Shown here piece by piece: positions 43,141-52,156 of a stretch of 64,000 nt of DNA. Under the pieces are notes generated by a model, which saw only the letters and a list, made by a program, of their open reading frames with translations, did not search any database and was not told the DNA's origin. The translations under genes were made by a program, and so were the position numbers. Each line of letters opens with the position of its first letter. Within the stretch, counting starts at the first letter, position 1. The DNA is from JACKJA01 sp050297015 (GTDB taxonomy: Bacteria > Pseudomonadota > Alphaproteobacteria > Micavibrionales > Micavibrionaceae), in contig JBNKRZ010000020.1 of the NCBI GenBank assembly GCA_050297015.1, forward strand, positions 1-64,000, given 5' to 3'.

Positions 43141-44508
43141 ATGCGCCTAATGATCGTCGGACAGCTTGAAGGCTATATCAGCACCGCCGGGAAGATCGCT
43201 CTCCAACGCGGGGCCAAGGTTATTCACTGCGAAGATACGGATCAAGCCTTGGGCGCCCTACGCAACGGTAAGGGCGCGGACCTTGCCATGGTCGATATAA
43301 AGCAAAAGATTGGCGACTTTGTGCAAGCTCTTGAAAAAGAACGTATTTGCGTTCCTGTTGTAGCCTGCGGTATTGGCACGGATGCGCGGGCCGCCGTTAA
43401 AGCCATTCAAGACGGTGCCAAAGAATACATCCCCCTGCCGCCGGATGCGGACCTGATCGCGGCAGTCCTTGAGGCCGTCACGGAAGAAAACAACACAATG
43501 ATCGCGGACGATCCCGCGATGAAAAAAACCGTGGAGCTAGCCAATAAAATCGCACCCTCGGAAGCGACGGTTATGATTACCGGGGAGTCCGGCACGGGGA
43601 AAGAGGTGATGAGCCAGTACATTCACCGCAAATCAAAGCGCAAGGACGGCCCCTTCATTGCGCTTAACTGCGCGGCGATCCCGGAAAACCTCCTCGAATC
43701 CGAATTGTTCGGTCATGAAAAAGGGGCCTTCACCGGCGCGACAGCCCGGCGACTCGGCAAATTTGAAGAAGCAAACAGCGGTACGCTCCTTTTGGATGAA
43801 GTCACGGAAATGCACCCTTCCCTGCAAGCCAAGCTTTTGCGGGCTTTGCAAGAACGGGAAATCACGCGCGTGGGTTCAAACGATCCCGTCAAGATCGATG
43901 TGCGCATTATCGCGACCTCTAACCGCGATATGGTGCAAGCCGTGAAGGAAGGGCAATTCCGTGAAGACCTTTATTTCCGCCTGAACGTTGTGAATATCCC
44001 CCTGCCCGCCCTGCGGGAGCGCCCCTCCGATATCGTCAAACTCGCGCAATTTTTTGCGGACAAATATGCCGAAGCCAACGGCGTAGACAAAAAGAGCATA
44101 TCCGCCGCCGCGGCTAATGCCCTGCAAACGGCGCACTGGCAAGGCAATATTCGTGAGCTGGAAAACACCATGCACCGCGCCATTCTGGTTTCGATGGAGG
44201 ATGAGATCGAACCCGCCGCCGTTAATCTTGAGGGCGCAGGCATGTCTCCCGCTGCCCCACAAGCTGCCGCACAGCAAGAGACAGAGACCACCGCTTCTGC
44301 CGCGCCCCTTCAAAACCCCGGCGCCGTAGAAAGTCTGATCGGCCGTTCCATCGCCGATGTCGAGCGAGACATGATTATCAACACGCTGGATCACTGTCTG
44401 GGCAACCGTACGCACGCCGCCAACATTTTGGGGATTTCGATTCGTACGCTGCGGAACAAGCTCAACCAGTACAAGGATGAAGGGGTTAACGTCCCGGCAG
44501 CGTCATAA
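43141..44508 (+). CDS. flbD: sigma-54-dependent flagellar regulator FlbD
   Basis: FlbD activates RpoN-dependent flagellar promoters. The 455-residue protein has an N-terminal receiver-like domain (Asp52 in AMVDIKQ, but the usual acidic pair near residue 7 is replaced by VGQLE). The AAA+ domain has GESGTGKE (148-155), the sigma-54-contacting GAFTGA loop (195-200), LLLDEVTEM and RLNVVNIPLPALRERP. A C-terminal Fis-type helix-turn-helix (AANILGISIRTLRNKLNQYK) ends it. The degenerate receiver fits regulation by FliX rather than by phosphorylation. Confidence 0.95.
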   Translation: MRLMIVGQLEGYISTAGKIALQRGAKVIHCEDTDQALGALRNGKGADLAMVDIKQKIGDFVQALEKERICVPVVACGIGTDARAAVKAIQDGAKEYIPLPPDADLIAAVLEAVTEENNTMIADDPAMKKTVELANKIAPSEATVMITGESGTGKEVMSQYIHRKSKRKDGPFIALNCAAIPENLLESELFGHEKGAFTGATARRLGKFEEANSGTLLLDEVTEMHPSLQAKLLRALQEREITRVGSNDPVKIDVRIIATSNRDMVQAVKEGQFREDLYFRLNVVNIPLPALRERPSDIVKLAQFFADKYAEANGVDKKSISAAAANALQTAHWQGNIRELENTMHRAILVSMEDEIEPAAVNLEGAGMSPAAPQAAAQQETETTASAAPLQNPGAVESLIGRSIADVERDMIINTLDHCLGNRTHAANILGISIRTLRNKLNQYKDEGVNVPAAS

Positions 44509-44548
44509 TACCTACGCGCCCCCCGAATCCGTGTCATCACTCACACCC

Positions 44549-44658
44549 CGTCATCGCCTGAATTCATGAAATGAATTCTAAGGCGATCCATACGATTTAA
44601 CGGATAATCACCATGGATTCCCTTAGAATTTCGCTGACGCAAAATTCAGGGGATGACG
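44549..44658. repeat. family-A palindromic intergenic repeat, copy 2
   Basis: Begins CGTCATCGCCTGAATTCA and ends GGGGATGACG. The core GATCCATACGATTTAACGG, ATGGATTCCCTTAGAATTTC and GCAAAATTCAGGG is nearly identical to copy 1 at 24291-24406. The outer hairpin arms differ (CGCCTGAATTCA / TGAATTCTAAGGCG), which shows arm replacement with base-pairing kept. Confidence 0.88.
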
Positions 44659-44691
44659 ACAAACGGGGGGAGGAAATTATTTGCGATAAAA

Positions 44692-45597
44692 TTATAGTGG
44701 ATCGGCTATATCACGTCCCGCAACCACGGCGGGACGGAACAGCACATCAACCCGGCGTGTTTTGGGATCAATCAGCGCCCCGGAATCATGTTTAGCGGCG
44801 GAAACCGCGCCATCGGAAATGATATGATCCGGCGCCATCCCGTACAACATCAGAGCATTTTTTACAGCAATGATGCGACGATTAGCCAATTTGTTGTTAT
44901 ATTCATTGGATGCGCCATCAACGATTCCCGTCAAAACGACCTGCCACCCCGGCCTGTCTTCATGGCGCTGCGCCATATCCCGCACAACCGTCATGGCTAA
45001 AGAATTCAACGCCGCACTGTTATAGTCAAAATAAACGGCATAGCGCTCATTATCCGCAGGGGTCATATCAACCTGACGCAACGCTTCGTAAAAAGCACTG
45101 CGGCATGAAGGCTCATAAGCCGGGTCCGGTTGGGCCTCGCGCTGGATAAGCCAGCAGTCATAGCGCGCCTGCGCCCGCGCCAACAAAACGTTATTGGGGC
45201 CAGGAGCCGCAAAGGTCATCGCCTCCAAAAGCTGTTCGCGCGCCACTTCCATTTTTTCCCGCGCGAAATCAGGAGTCTTATGATTCACAGGTTTTTCGGG
45301 AGAGACATCCCCTCCCCTACGGGCGGCTTGCGCCTTTTGAGAGAAATAACGTGCATTCTCTTTATTCTGCATAATATTAGCTTCCAGCAACGCCAAGGAG
45401 TGATATTCCTCGGCCAAATGCTTGTGCAAACCGGAATCACCCGTTCCCGCTTTTGCTGCTGCTTTTAGCTTGTCCCCCGTCGAAGCCAACATCTCCGAAA
45501 GCGATAATGATGCGCCGCCGATTCCTCCCGGCATCGTCTGACAGGAAGAGAGAAAAAGAGATACCACAAACAACGGAACAAAAGATATCAATCTCAT
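44692..45597 (-). CDS. OmpA-family lipoprotein beside flhA
   Basis: A 301-residue outer-membrane lipoprotein candidate. The signal peptide MRLISFVPLFVVSLFLSSC ends in a lipobox with Cys about 19. A helical middle region follows (LAEEYHSLALLEANIMQNKE), then a C-terminal OmpA-like domain (about 195-290) with YAVYFDYNSAALNS and ASNEYNNKLANRRIIAVKNA. I use the ATG at 45597, preceded by AAGGG; longer in-frame starts lack this. It is divergent from flhA, so a flagellar outer-membrane or peptidoglycan role is possible but not shown. Confidence 0.82.
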   Translation of the reverse strand: MRLISFVPLFVVSLFLSSCQTMPGGIGGASLSLSEMLASTGDKLKAAAKAGTGDSGLHKHLAEEYHSLALLEANIMQNKENARYFSQKAQAARRGGDVSPEKPVNHKTPDFAREKMEVAREQLLEAMTFAAPGPNNVLLARAQARYDCWLIQREAQPDPAYEPSCRSAFYEALRQVDMTPADNERYAVYFDYNSAALNSLAMTVVRDMAQRHEDRPGWQVVLTGIVDGASNEYNNKLANRRIIAVKNALMLYGMAPDHIISDGAVSAAKHDSGALIDPKTRRVDVLFRPAVVAGRDIADPL

Positions 45598-45794
45598 AAG
45601 ACCCTTAATATAGCCGATGCCGAGGCGTGATTTAAGCCCCCACAAAAAGAAACTTTCAAATTTATACAACATTTCAATCACCCCCTTGTAAAACGCTGTT
45701 TGCATATCCCATCTCACCTGCGTAAAATAAAGAATTGAGGCATTTTGCCTATTCATAGTGATCCTTGTACGTACAAACAGCTTTTTAATTTTTT

Positions 45795-47900
45795 ATGGCC
45801 GAACCCTCGACTTCAAATATGCCATCCTTTTCCGACACGCGCTCAATGCTGAGCGGGTTGCTCCGCGGTGATGTTCTTTTGGCTTTGGGGATTATAGCCA
45901 TCCTGACCTTTATGCTGGTGCCGATGGCACCGTGGATGCTGGATGCGGGCTTATCGGTTTCGGTTACATTTTCTATCTTGATCCTGATGACGGTCCTGTT
46001 TATTCAAGCGCCGCTGGAATTTTCAACATTTCCGACGGTTTTGCTGATTTCGACGGCCTTGCGGCTGGGGCTGAACGTCGCCTCTACCCGCCTGATTTTG
46101 GAAAACGGTCATACAGGCTCCAAAGCGGCGGGGTCTATTATTGAGGCATTCGGCACATTCATCATCGGTAATGAATATGTGATCGGCGGCATTGTTTTCT
46201 CCATCCTTGTGATTGTTAATTTCGTTGTTATTACAAAGGGTTCCGGCCGTATCGCCGAGGTCGCCGCCCGCTTTACCCTCGATTCGATGCCGGGTAAACA
46301 GATGGCGATTGATGCTGATTTGTCCTCCGGCCTGATTAACGAAGACGAAGCCAAGTCCCGCCGTAAAAATCTGGAACAGGAAAGCACCTTTTTCGGGGCT
46401 ATGGACGGGGCCGCCAAATTCGTGCGCGGGGATGCAATTGCCGGACTGTTGATCGTCTTTATCAACATTATCGGCGGGATCATTATCGGCACAGCCTTTC
46501 AAGACATGAGTCTGGCCGACGCCGCCAAAAGCTACACCGTCCTGACCATCGGTGACGGGCTTGTTAGCCAAATCCCGGCTCTAATCGTTTCCGTTTCCGC
46601 CGGTCTTCTCGTATCCAAAGCGGGGGTTGAGGGCTCCGCCGAAAAAGCTCTTTTTACGCAGTTCAGCCGCTATCCCAAAGCCTTGGCCATGAGCAGCGCC
46701 ATGATGATCGCGCTGGGGTTAATTCCCGTTATTCCCGCCCCGCCGTTTTTGTTCCTCGGCGCGGTTATCGGCGGTCTTTCATGGATGTCATGGAAAAATC
46801 AGGAGGTCGAGCACGCCGCCGCCGAAGAGCAAGCGCTTCTCGAAGGGCCGGCCGCGCCTACAGCGGAAGAGCCTATATCCAAAGCGCTGGCCATGGACAC
46901 AATCCGCCTTGAGCTGGGGTACGGCTTGCTGCCACTGGTACAGGAAGAAGCCGAACATAAACTCACCGACCAGATCAAAGGCTTGCGGCGTCAACTGGCC
47001 GAGGATATGGGCTATATCCTGCCTGCCGTGCGTATTCAGGATAACCTCCAGCTTCCGACCAATGCCTATGTCGTCAAGGTTAAGGAGATCGAAGTCGGGC
47101 GCGGTGAAGTACGCCCCGGCATGCTCCTGTGTATGGACCCGACGGGGGAGCCCATCACCCTGCCCGGCGAGAACACAATCGAGCCGACCTTTGGCCTGCC
47201 CGCCATGTGGATCGACGATCAATACCGCGAGGAAGCGCACTTCAAGGGCTACACGGTTGTGGACGCGCCGACGGTTGTCACCACGCACATCACCGAGATT
47301 ATTAAAGACAACATGGCCGATTTGCTTTCCTATGCCGAGACGCAAAAGCTGCTCGACGAATTGCCGCACGACTATCAAAAACTGGTCAGCGATGTCATCC
47401 CCGGCCAAATCTCCGTCGGCGGCCTTCAGCGTATTTTGCAAAAGCTGGTCACGGAGCGTATATCCGTGCGCGATCTGCCCACCATATTGGAAGGAATCGC
47501 CGAAGCTTCGGCCTACACCCGCCACCCCATGATGATTACGGAGCACGTGCGCGCCCGCCTTGCGCGTCAGATTTGTGATGCCAATGCCGGGCCGGACGGC
47601 CTGTTGCCGTTGGTGACACTCGCGCCGGAATGGGAGCAAGGCTTTGCCGAAAACCTGATTGGTGAGGGGGAGGAAAAACAGCTCGCCATGCCGCCCAGCC
47701 AGCTTCAGGACTTCATCACCGCCGTACGGGAAACCTATGATGACTTAGCCCTGCAAGGTCTTATCCCGGTCTTACTAACCTCACCGGGCATCCGTCCTTA
47801 CGTGCGCTCCGTCGTGGAACGCTTCCGCCCGCAAACCATCGTCATGTCCCAAAACGAAATCCACCCCAAGGCGAAAATTAAGACGCTGGGGCAGGTGTAG
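45795..47900 (+). CDS. flhA: flagellar export protein FlhA
   Basis: FlhA forms the nonameric export-gate ring. The 701-residue protein has eight membrane helices in the first half, the conserved cytoplasmic FHIPEP-type region (TALRLGLNVASTRLILENGH, then GSGRIAEVAARFTLDSMPGK and QMAIDADLSSGLINEDEAKS), and a large C-terminal cytoplasmic domain that binds export chaperones (about 350-700). It heads a flhA-flhF-flhG series. Confidence 0.97.
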   Translation: MAEPSTSNMPSFSDTRSMLSGLLRGDVLLALGIIAILTFMLVPMAPWMLDAGLSVSVTFSILILMTVLFIQAPLEFSTFPTVLLISTALRLGLNVASTRLILENGHTGSKAAGSIIEAFGTFIIGNEYVIGGIVFSILVIVNFVVITKGSGRIAEVAARFTLDSMPGKQMAIDADLSSGLINEDEAKSRRKNLEQESTFFGAMDGAAKFVRGDAIAGLLIVFINIIGGIIIGTAFQDMSLADAAKSYTVLTIGDGLVSQIPALIVSVSAGLLVSKAGVEGSAEKALFTQFSRYPKALAMSSAMMIALGLIPVIPAPPFLFLGAVIGGLSWMSWKNQEVEHAAAEEQALLEGPAAPTAEEPISKALAMDTIRLELGYGLLPLVQEEAEHKLTDQIKGLRRQLAEDMGYILPAVRIQDNLQLPTNAYVVKVKEIEVGRGEVRPGMLLCMDPTGEPITLPGENTIEPTFGLPAMWIDDQYREEAHFKGYTVVDAPTVVTTHITEIIKDNMADLLSYAETQKLLDELPHDYQKLVSDVIPGQISVGGLQRILQKLVTERISVRDLPTILEGIAEASAYTRHPMMITEHVRARLARQICDANAGPDGLLPLVTLAPEWEQGFAENLIGEGEEKQLAMPPSQLQDFITAVRETYDDLALQGLIPVLLTSPGIRPYVRSVVERFRPQTIVMSQNEIHPKAKIKTLGQV

Positions 47901-47971
47901 TCGTTTTCCCCCTTCCCCCGTGATTCTAGAAAATGTATACTGAAGACTGATTTGATTCTAACGGTCCTGCC

Positions 47972-49048
47972 ATGCGGCTAAAATCTTTTTATGCCAAAAC
48001 AATGACGGAAGCGATGCACATGGTTCGCAATACGCTCGGAGAAGACGCTGTCATCGTCGCCACCCGCGAGGAAAATGGCGGTAAATCCGTGCGCGTAACG
48101 GCAGCCGTAGAACAACATGATTCCTATGAAACTGACTTTGACCGTGGCTTTACCGATAATGCATCACAGGCGCCCGTCAATGATTACGACTGGCTGGGCT
48201 ATGATGAGGACGACGCCGAACAGGAAGCCAACGCCGTTATTGAAAAGCTGACGGATGTTATGCTGCGCCATGCTGTGCCGGATGAAATTGTGGACCACGT
48301 GATTTCATGCGCCTCTGTGATCGGGATGGACCGGCCCGATACATCCCTTATGGCCGCGCTGGAGCATTTATATTCCTATCGCCCTCTGCCGCGCAAAGCC
48401 ACCGACAAGGCCTTTATGATGGTTGGCCCGCCGGGCGCCGGAAAGACTCTGGCCACGGCTAAACTGGCTGCCCGCGGCGTTATGAACGGCTTGCGCGTGG
48501 CTGTTATTTCTACCGACACCATCCGCGCGGGCGGGGTCGAACAGCTCGAAGCCTTTACAAAAATTCTGCGCATTCCCCTGCAAAAGGCCGAAACGCCCGC
48601 GCAGCTCAAAAAAGAGATTGAGAGCGCCCGCCATGCGGATCAAATATTTATCGACACGGGCGGCTTCAACCCGTTCGCGCCGGAAGAGATGCGCGATCTG
48701 GCCCGCCTGATTGCGGCCGGTGCGATTGAGCCGATCATGGTTATGCCTGCCGGAGCAGACGCCGATGAATCGGGCGAGATGGCCCGTATTTACGCAACGC
48801 TTGGTGTGCGCTCCATGATCCCGACGCGCCTCGATATTGCCCGGCGACTGGGGGGATTGCTCAGTGCCGCCCACCACGGCAGTCTGATTTTTGCCGATGC
48901 CAGTGATACGCCAAAGGTCGCCGAAGGTCTTTTCCCTATGTCGCCGCGGGCGCTCGCACACTTACTTATGCCGGAAACAAAAAAACATGCTGAGCGCAAA
49001 AAAATATCGCCCCATTCACGAAAACGCACTAAAGTAAACGTTGGATAG
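47972..49048 (+). CDS. flhF: flagellar placement GTPase FlhF
   Basis: FlhF is an SRP-type GTPase that sets flagellar position at the pole. The 358-residue protein has the N-terminal FlhF signature MRLKSFYAKTMTEAMHMVRN and TLGEDAVIVATREE. The NG domain has P-loop GPPGAGKT at 152-159, STDTIRAGGVEQL and FIDTGGFNPF. The G3-type motif reads DTGGF rather than DTAG. The last residues are strongly basic. flhG follows after 6 bp. Confidence 0.93.
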   Translation: MRLKSFYAKTMTEAMHMVRNTLGEDAVIVATREENGGKSVRVTAAVEQHDSYETDFDRGFTDNASQAPVNDYDWLGYDEDDAEQEANAVIEKLTDVMLRHAVPDEIVDHVISCASVIGMDRPDTSLMAALEHLYSYRPLPRKATDKAFMMVGPPGAGKTLATAKLAARGVMNGLRVAVISTDTIRAGGVEQLEAFTKILRIPLQKAETPAQLKKEIESARHADQIFIDTGGFNPFAPEEMRDLARLIAAGAIEPIMVMPAGADADESGEMARIYATLGVRSMIPTRLDIARRLGGLLSAAHHGSLIFADASDTPKVAEGLFPMSPRALAHLLMPETKKHAERKKISPHSRKRTKVNVG

Positions 49049-49054
49049 AACACC

Positions 49055-49894
49055 ATGACCGAATCGACCACCATGCAAAGAAAAGCTGATGACAAGACTG
49101 CAGCCCCGGCCATTCGCCGCGGGACGAATCTGATTGCCGTCGCATCGGGCAAAGGCGGCGTCGGCAAGACGTGGTTTTCCGTGACGCTCGCTCACGCACT
49201 GACTTTGCAAGGCAAACGAGTCTTGCTGTTCGATGGTGATTTGGGTCTGGCTAACGTCGATGTGCAGCTGGGCCTGATGCCCAAGCGCGACCTCAACGAT
49301 GTTATCCGCGGCCGCCTGGCTATGGATAAAGTCATCCAGCCTTATGAAGACGGCGGCTTTGACATTATCGCCGGACGCTCCGGACAGGCATCGCTTTCGG
49401 CCCTGCCAAGCCAGCGTCTTGCCATGCTGCGCGACCAGCTTTTGGAAATCGCCGAAAGCTATGATGTTGTGATTGCCGACCTTGGCGCGGGCGTGGACCG
49501 CACGGTGCGCATGTTCTCGGCCAGCGCGACCCGCACTCTGCTTGTTTGCACGGATGAGCCGACCTCCCTGACCGACGCCTATGCCTTTATCAAGCTGGGA
49601 AATGCGGCGGGCATGTCCAAACATGTCAGCGTCGTTATTAATCAGGCCGCCAGCATCACCGAGGGTGAAAAAACCTACAAAACGCTACTGAAAGCTTGTG
49701 AAAATTTCTTGCGCCTGAAGCCGCCGATGGCCGGAATGATACGCCATGACCCACGCGTCAAGGATGCGATCCGCCACCAGACACCGATCCTGACCCGCTC
49801 TCCCAACACGGAAGCCGCGCAGGACGCAGAAAAAATCGCCAAAGCCGTCATTCGTGAAGTCGCCGAAGCGCGTAAAGCGATGGCCAGCGCTTAA
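49055..49894 (+). CDS. flhG: flagellar number regulator FlhG (MinD-like ATPase)
   Basis: FlhG (FleN) is a MinD/ParA-type ATPase that limits flagellar number by acting on FlhF. The 279-residue protein has the deviant Walker A GKGGVGKTW (32-40), DGDLGLANVDVQLG, and DVVIADLGAGVDRTVRMFSA. Its C terminus has an Ala/Lys-rich amphipathic helix (AEKIAKAVIREVAEARKAMA), consistent with a MinD-type membrane anchor. It directly follows flhF. Confidence 0.92.
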   Translation: MTESTTMQRKADDKTAAPAIRRGTNLIAVASGKGGVGKTWFSVTLAHALTLQGKRVLLFDGDLGLANVDVQLGLMPKRDLNDVIRGRLAMDKVIQPYEDGGFDIIAGRSGQASLSALPSQRLAMLRDQLLEIAESYDVVIADLGAGVDRTVRMFSASATRTLLVCTDEPTSLTDAYAFIKLGNAAGMSKHVSVVINQAASITEGEKTYKTLLKACENFLRLKPPMAGMIRHDPRVKDAIRHQTPILTRSPNTEAAQDAEKIAKAVIREVAEARKAMASA

Positions 49895-49933
49895 AAGCTT
49901 TTTTGCTTTCCCTCTTTCCCCTAAAATAACACC

Positions 49934-52114
49934 ATGAGTGATTCTGGATTTACAGGTCTGCCAACGGGCGCGCGGGCACGGGAAAATGCTTTCCCGCCCA
50001 GCCGTGCGGAATTGACACTCAAAATCGTTGAAGTGCGCGGGGAACTCAAAGCCCAAAAAACCCGCGAAAAGATGGAAGGGGAAATCGTCAAGCGGGAACC
50101 GAACGGCCGCGTTCACATCCGCACCGATCGCGCCGAAATTGTCGTCCAGCCCCGTAACAGCCGTGATCTGCCGCCGGAGGGGCAAAAGGTTGAGATTGAA
50201 ATCCCGCCGGGTCGCCCTGCGCGTCAAGTTACTGTGCGCCCTGCGCCCACTAACGCGGCTGCCAGTATCACAAAAGAAAGCGCGCCTCCTCCTACGCCAA
50301 CGGCGGCTGCTCAACCTCAAACGCCTGTAGAACGCGGGACGGCAACAAAGGTACGGCCGGCGGATGTGACACTCCCCCCACCAACATCGGCGCCCGCCCC
50401 GCAACAAAGCACGCCCAATGCGGCCAGCAACCCACCACTGGAAACGGGGCAACTGGTGCGCCTTTTGCCCCTGCCGCCGCACCAGAGCGCCCAAACCGCG
50501 CCGCCGCCGTTGGAGGAAATCATAGCGCAACTAACAGCATTGCCCCTTCAAACGGCACAGATCGCGGCCGGGGCTCTTGTCCAGCGCATAACGGGGGAGC
50601 AAATCAAAACCCTTTTGACCGCCACCACCCCACAAGGACAAACGATCATCCCCCCTCTGCCGCCGTTGGCCAATCCGGTGCAAACTCTGACGGGGGTGAG
50701 CGCGCCCATCCCTCTTGTCCCGCCATCGGCCGTGCTCCAAACAAACGCTCAAGGAAAAGTGCCTCCTTCTCCCGTACAACAAACACTGACATCGACGCTC
50801 AAAGCCGTATTACAGCTGCCCGCCGCGCCTGTTGTTCAACCGGGAGCGAAAACACAAGCAAACACAGCGCCGTCGGCTCCTACGCTTTTACCTTCGGCGG
50901 CGCTAGCCACCGCGCCTGTGAAACTGCCCGTTATAACACCGTCCCCTGCGGCACTTACTTTTTCCATCACATCAACGCCGCCCACGCCATCGCTTCTTAA
51001 CGCCCCTCTGCCGGTTAAGCTGGATGCGCAAGTCACTCACATCACACCGGCGCCCGTGCAAATTTTATCGTCTTCCGCCAAAGAGAATACAGAGATTATC
51101 AAACAAGCCCCTCTTCGCGCGCCGTCCAATCCTTTCTTTAATGGGGGCGGCTTCAAAACGGCATCGCCCTCCTCCCCTCAGGACACAGCCCGCACCATCA
51201 GCGCACAAGTCACCGGTACAACGCCCCAGAAATTACCTGTACTGGCGTTATCCTTGCCGGGTGTAAACGGACCGCAAACGGAATTTTTTGTCCTGCAATG
51301 GCGGGCGGGGAATCTGCCGCAGGGCGCGCAAATCCAGCTTATCCCGCAAACAAGCGCCAGCACGCCCTCACTCACGAATACGCCGCTAACAAACGCGCCA
51401 ACCTCTACGGCTCAGCCCCTACCATTGCTTGAGCTATCGCCCGGCGCGCCATGGCCTGTGATGGATGAGCTATATCAGACCCTGCAACAAGTCGCGCCGC
51501 AAAGCGCCCATACACTGCAACAAACGCTGCCGCAAGCGGGTAATGCCGTGCGCCTGCCCGTTACGGCGTTCTTCTTTATTGCCGCCGTCCGGTCGGGGGA
51601 TGTGTCCGGCTGGCTGGGCGATAAAAACGTTGAATCCTTACGCAAGGCGGGGAAAGGCTCTCTTCTGGAGCGCGTCAAACGCGAGTTTTCCGCCCTTAAC
51701 CGCGCAGCCTCTTCCGCGCCGGAGTCTTCCTCCTCTGCTGCTCAGGAATGGCGGACAACGGCCCTGCCCTTGCTGTGGGGGGAACAGGTCCACAAAATTC
51801 TGCTCCATTACCGTCATGATGAGCCGGAGCACAAAGACACCCCCGACCAAGAAAAAAACACCCGCTTTATCTTTGATCTGGACCTGACCCGAATGGGCAA
51901 TATTCAGCTTGACGGCCTGCACCGCCCCGACAAGCTTGACCTGATCGTGCGCTCGTCAAAGGCTTTTAGCACCGCCATGAAGAATGCTCTGCGGGGGGCT
52001 TATGGCGAAGCGCTGGAAAGCGCCCACCTGAGCGGCGAGTTATCCTTCCAGAACACACCGGAGCAATGGGTAAAAATCCGCACAAACGATTCCCCAAAAG
52101 AAACCCTTGCATAA
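49934..52114 (+). CDS. second FliK-like protein, Pro/Thr-rich
   Basis: A 726-residue protein in three parts. An N-terminal basic beta-rich region (about 1-100) is followed by a long Pro/Thr/Ala/Gln-rich low-complexity region (about 100-500) and a C-terminal FliK-type domain (about 610-715: RFIFDLDLTRMGNIQLDGLH, then LDLIVRSSKAFSTAMKNALR). It differs from the classical FliK at 28246. It may measure another structure or regulate export, but its role is unknown. It follows flhG by 39 bp. Confidence 0.78.
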   Translation: MSDSGFTGLPTGARARENAFPPSRAELTLKIVEVRGELKAQKTREKMEGEIVKREPNGRVHIRTDRAEIVVQPRNSRDLPPEGQKVEIEIPPGRPARQVTVRPAPTNAAASITKESAPPPTPTAAAQPQTPVERGTATKVRPADVTLPPPTSAPAPQQSTPNAASNPPLETGQLVRLLPLPPHQSAQTAPPPLEEIIAQLTALPLQTAQIAAGALVQRITGEQIKTLLTATTPQGQTIIPPLPPLANPVQTLTGVSAPIPLVPPSAVLQTNAQGKVPPSPVQQTLTSTLKAVLQLPAAPVVQPGAKTQANTAPSAPTLLPSAALATAPVKLPVITPSPAALTFSITSTPPTPSLLNAPLPVKLDAQVTHITPAPVQILSSSAKENTEIIKQAPLRAPSNPFFNGGGFKTASPSSPQDTARTISAQVTGTTPQKLPVLALSLPGVNGPQTEFFVLQWRAGNLPQGAQIQLIPQTSASTPSLTNTPLTNAPTSTAQPLPLLELSPGAPWPVMDELYQTLQQVAPQSAHTLQQTLPQAGNAVRLPVTAFFFIAAVRSGDVSGWLGDKNVESLRKAGKGSLLERVKREFSALNRAASSAPESSSSAAQEWRTTALPLLWGEQVHKILLHYRHDEPEHKDTPDQEKNTRFIFDLDLTRMGNIQLDGLHRPDKLDLIVRSSKAFSTAMKNALRGAYGEALESAHLSGELSFQNTPEQWVKIRTNDSPKETLA

Positions 52115-52156
52115 CAAGCGCCCTTACACTATATTTCCATAATCTTTTATTGTGGT

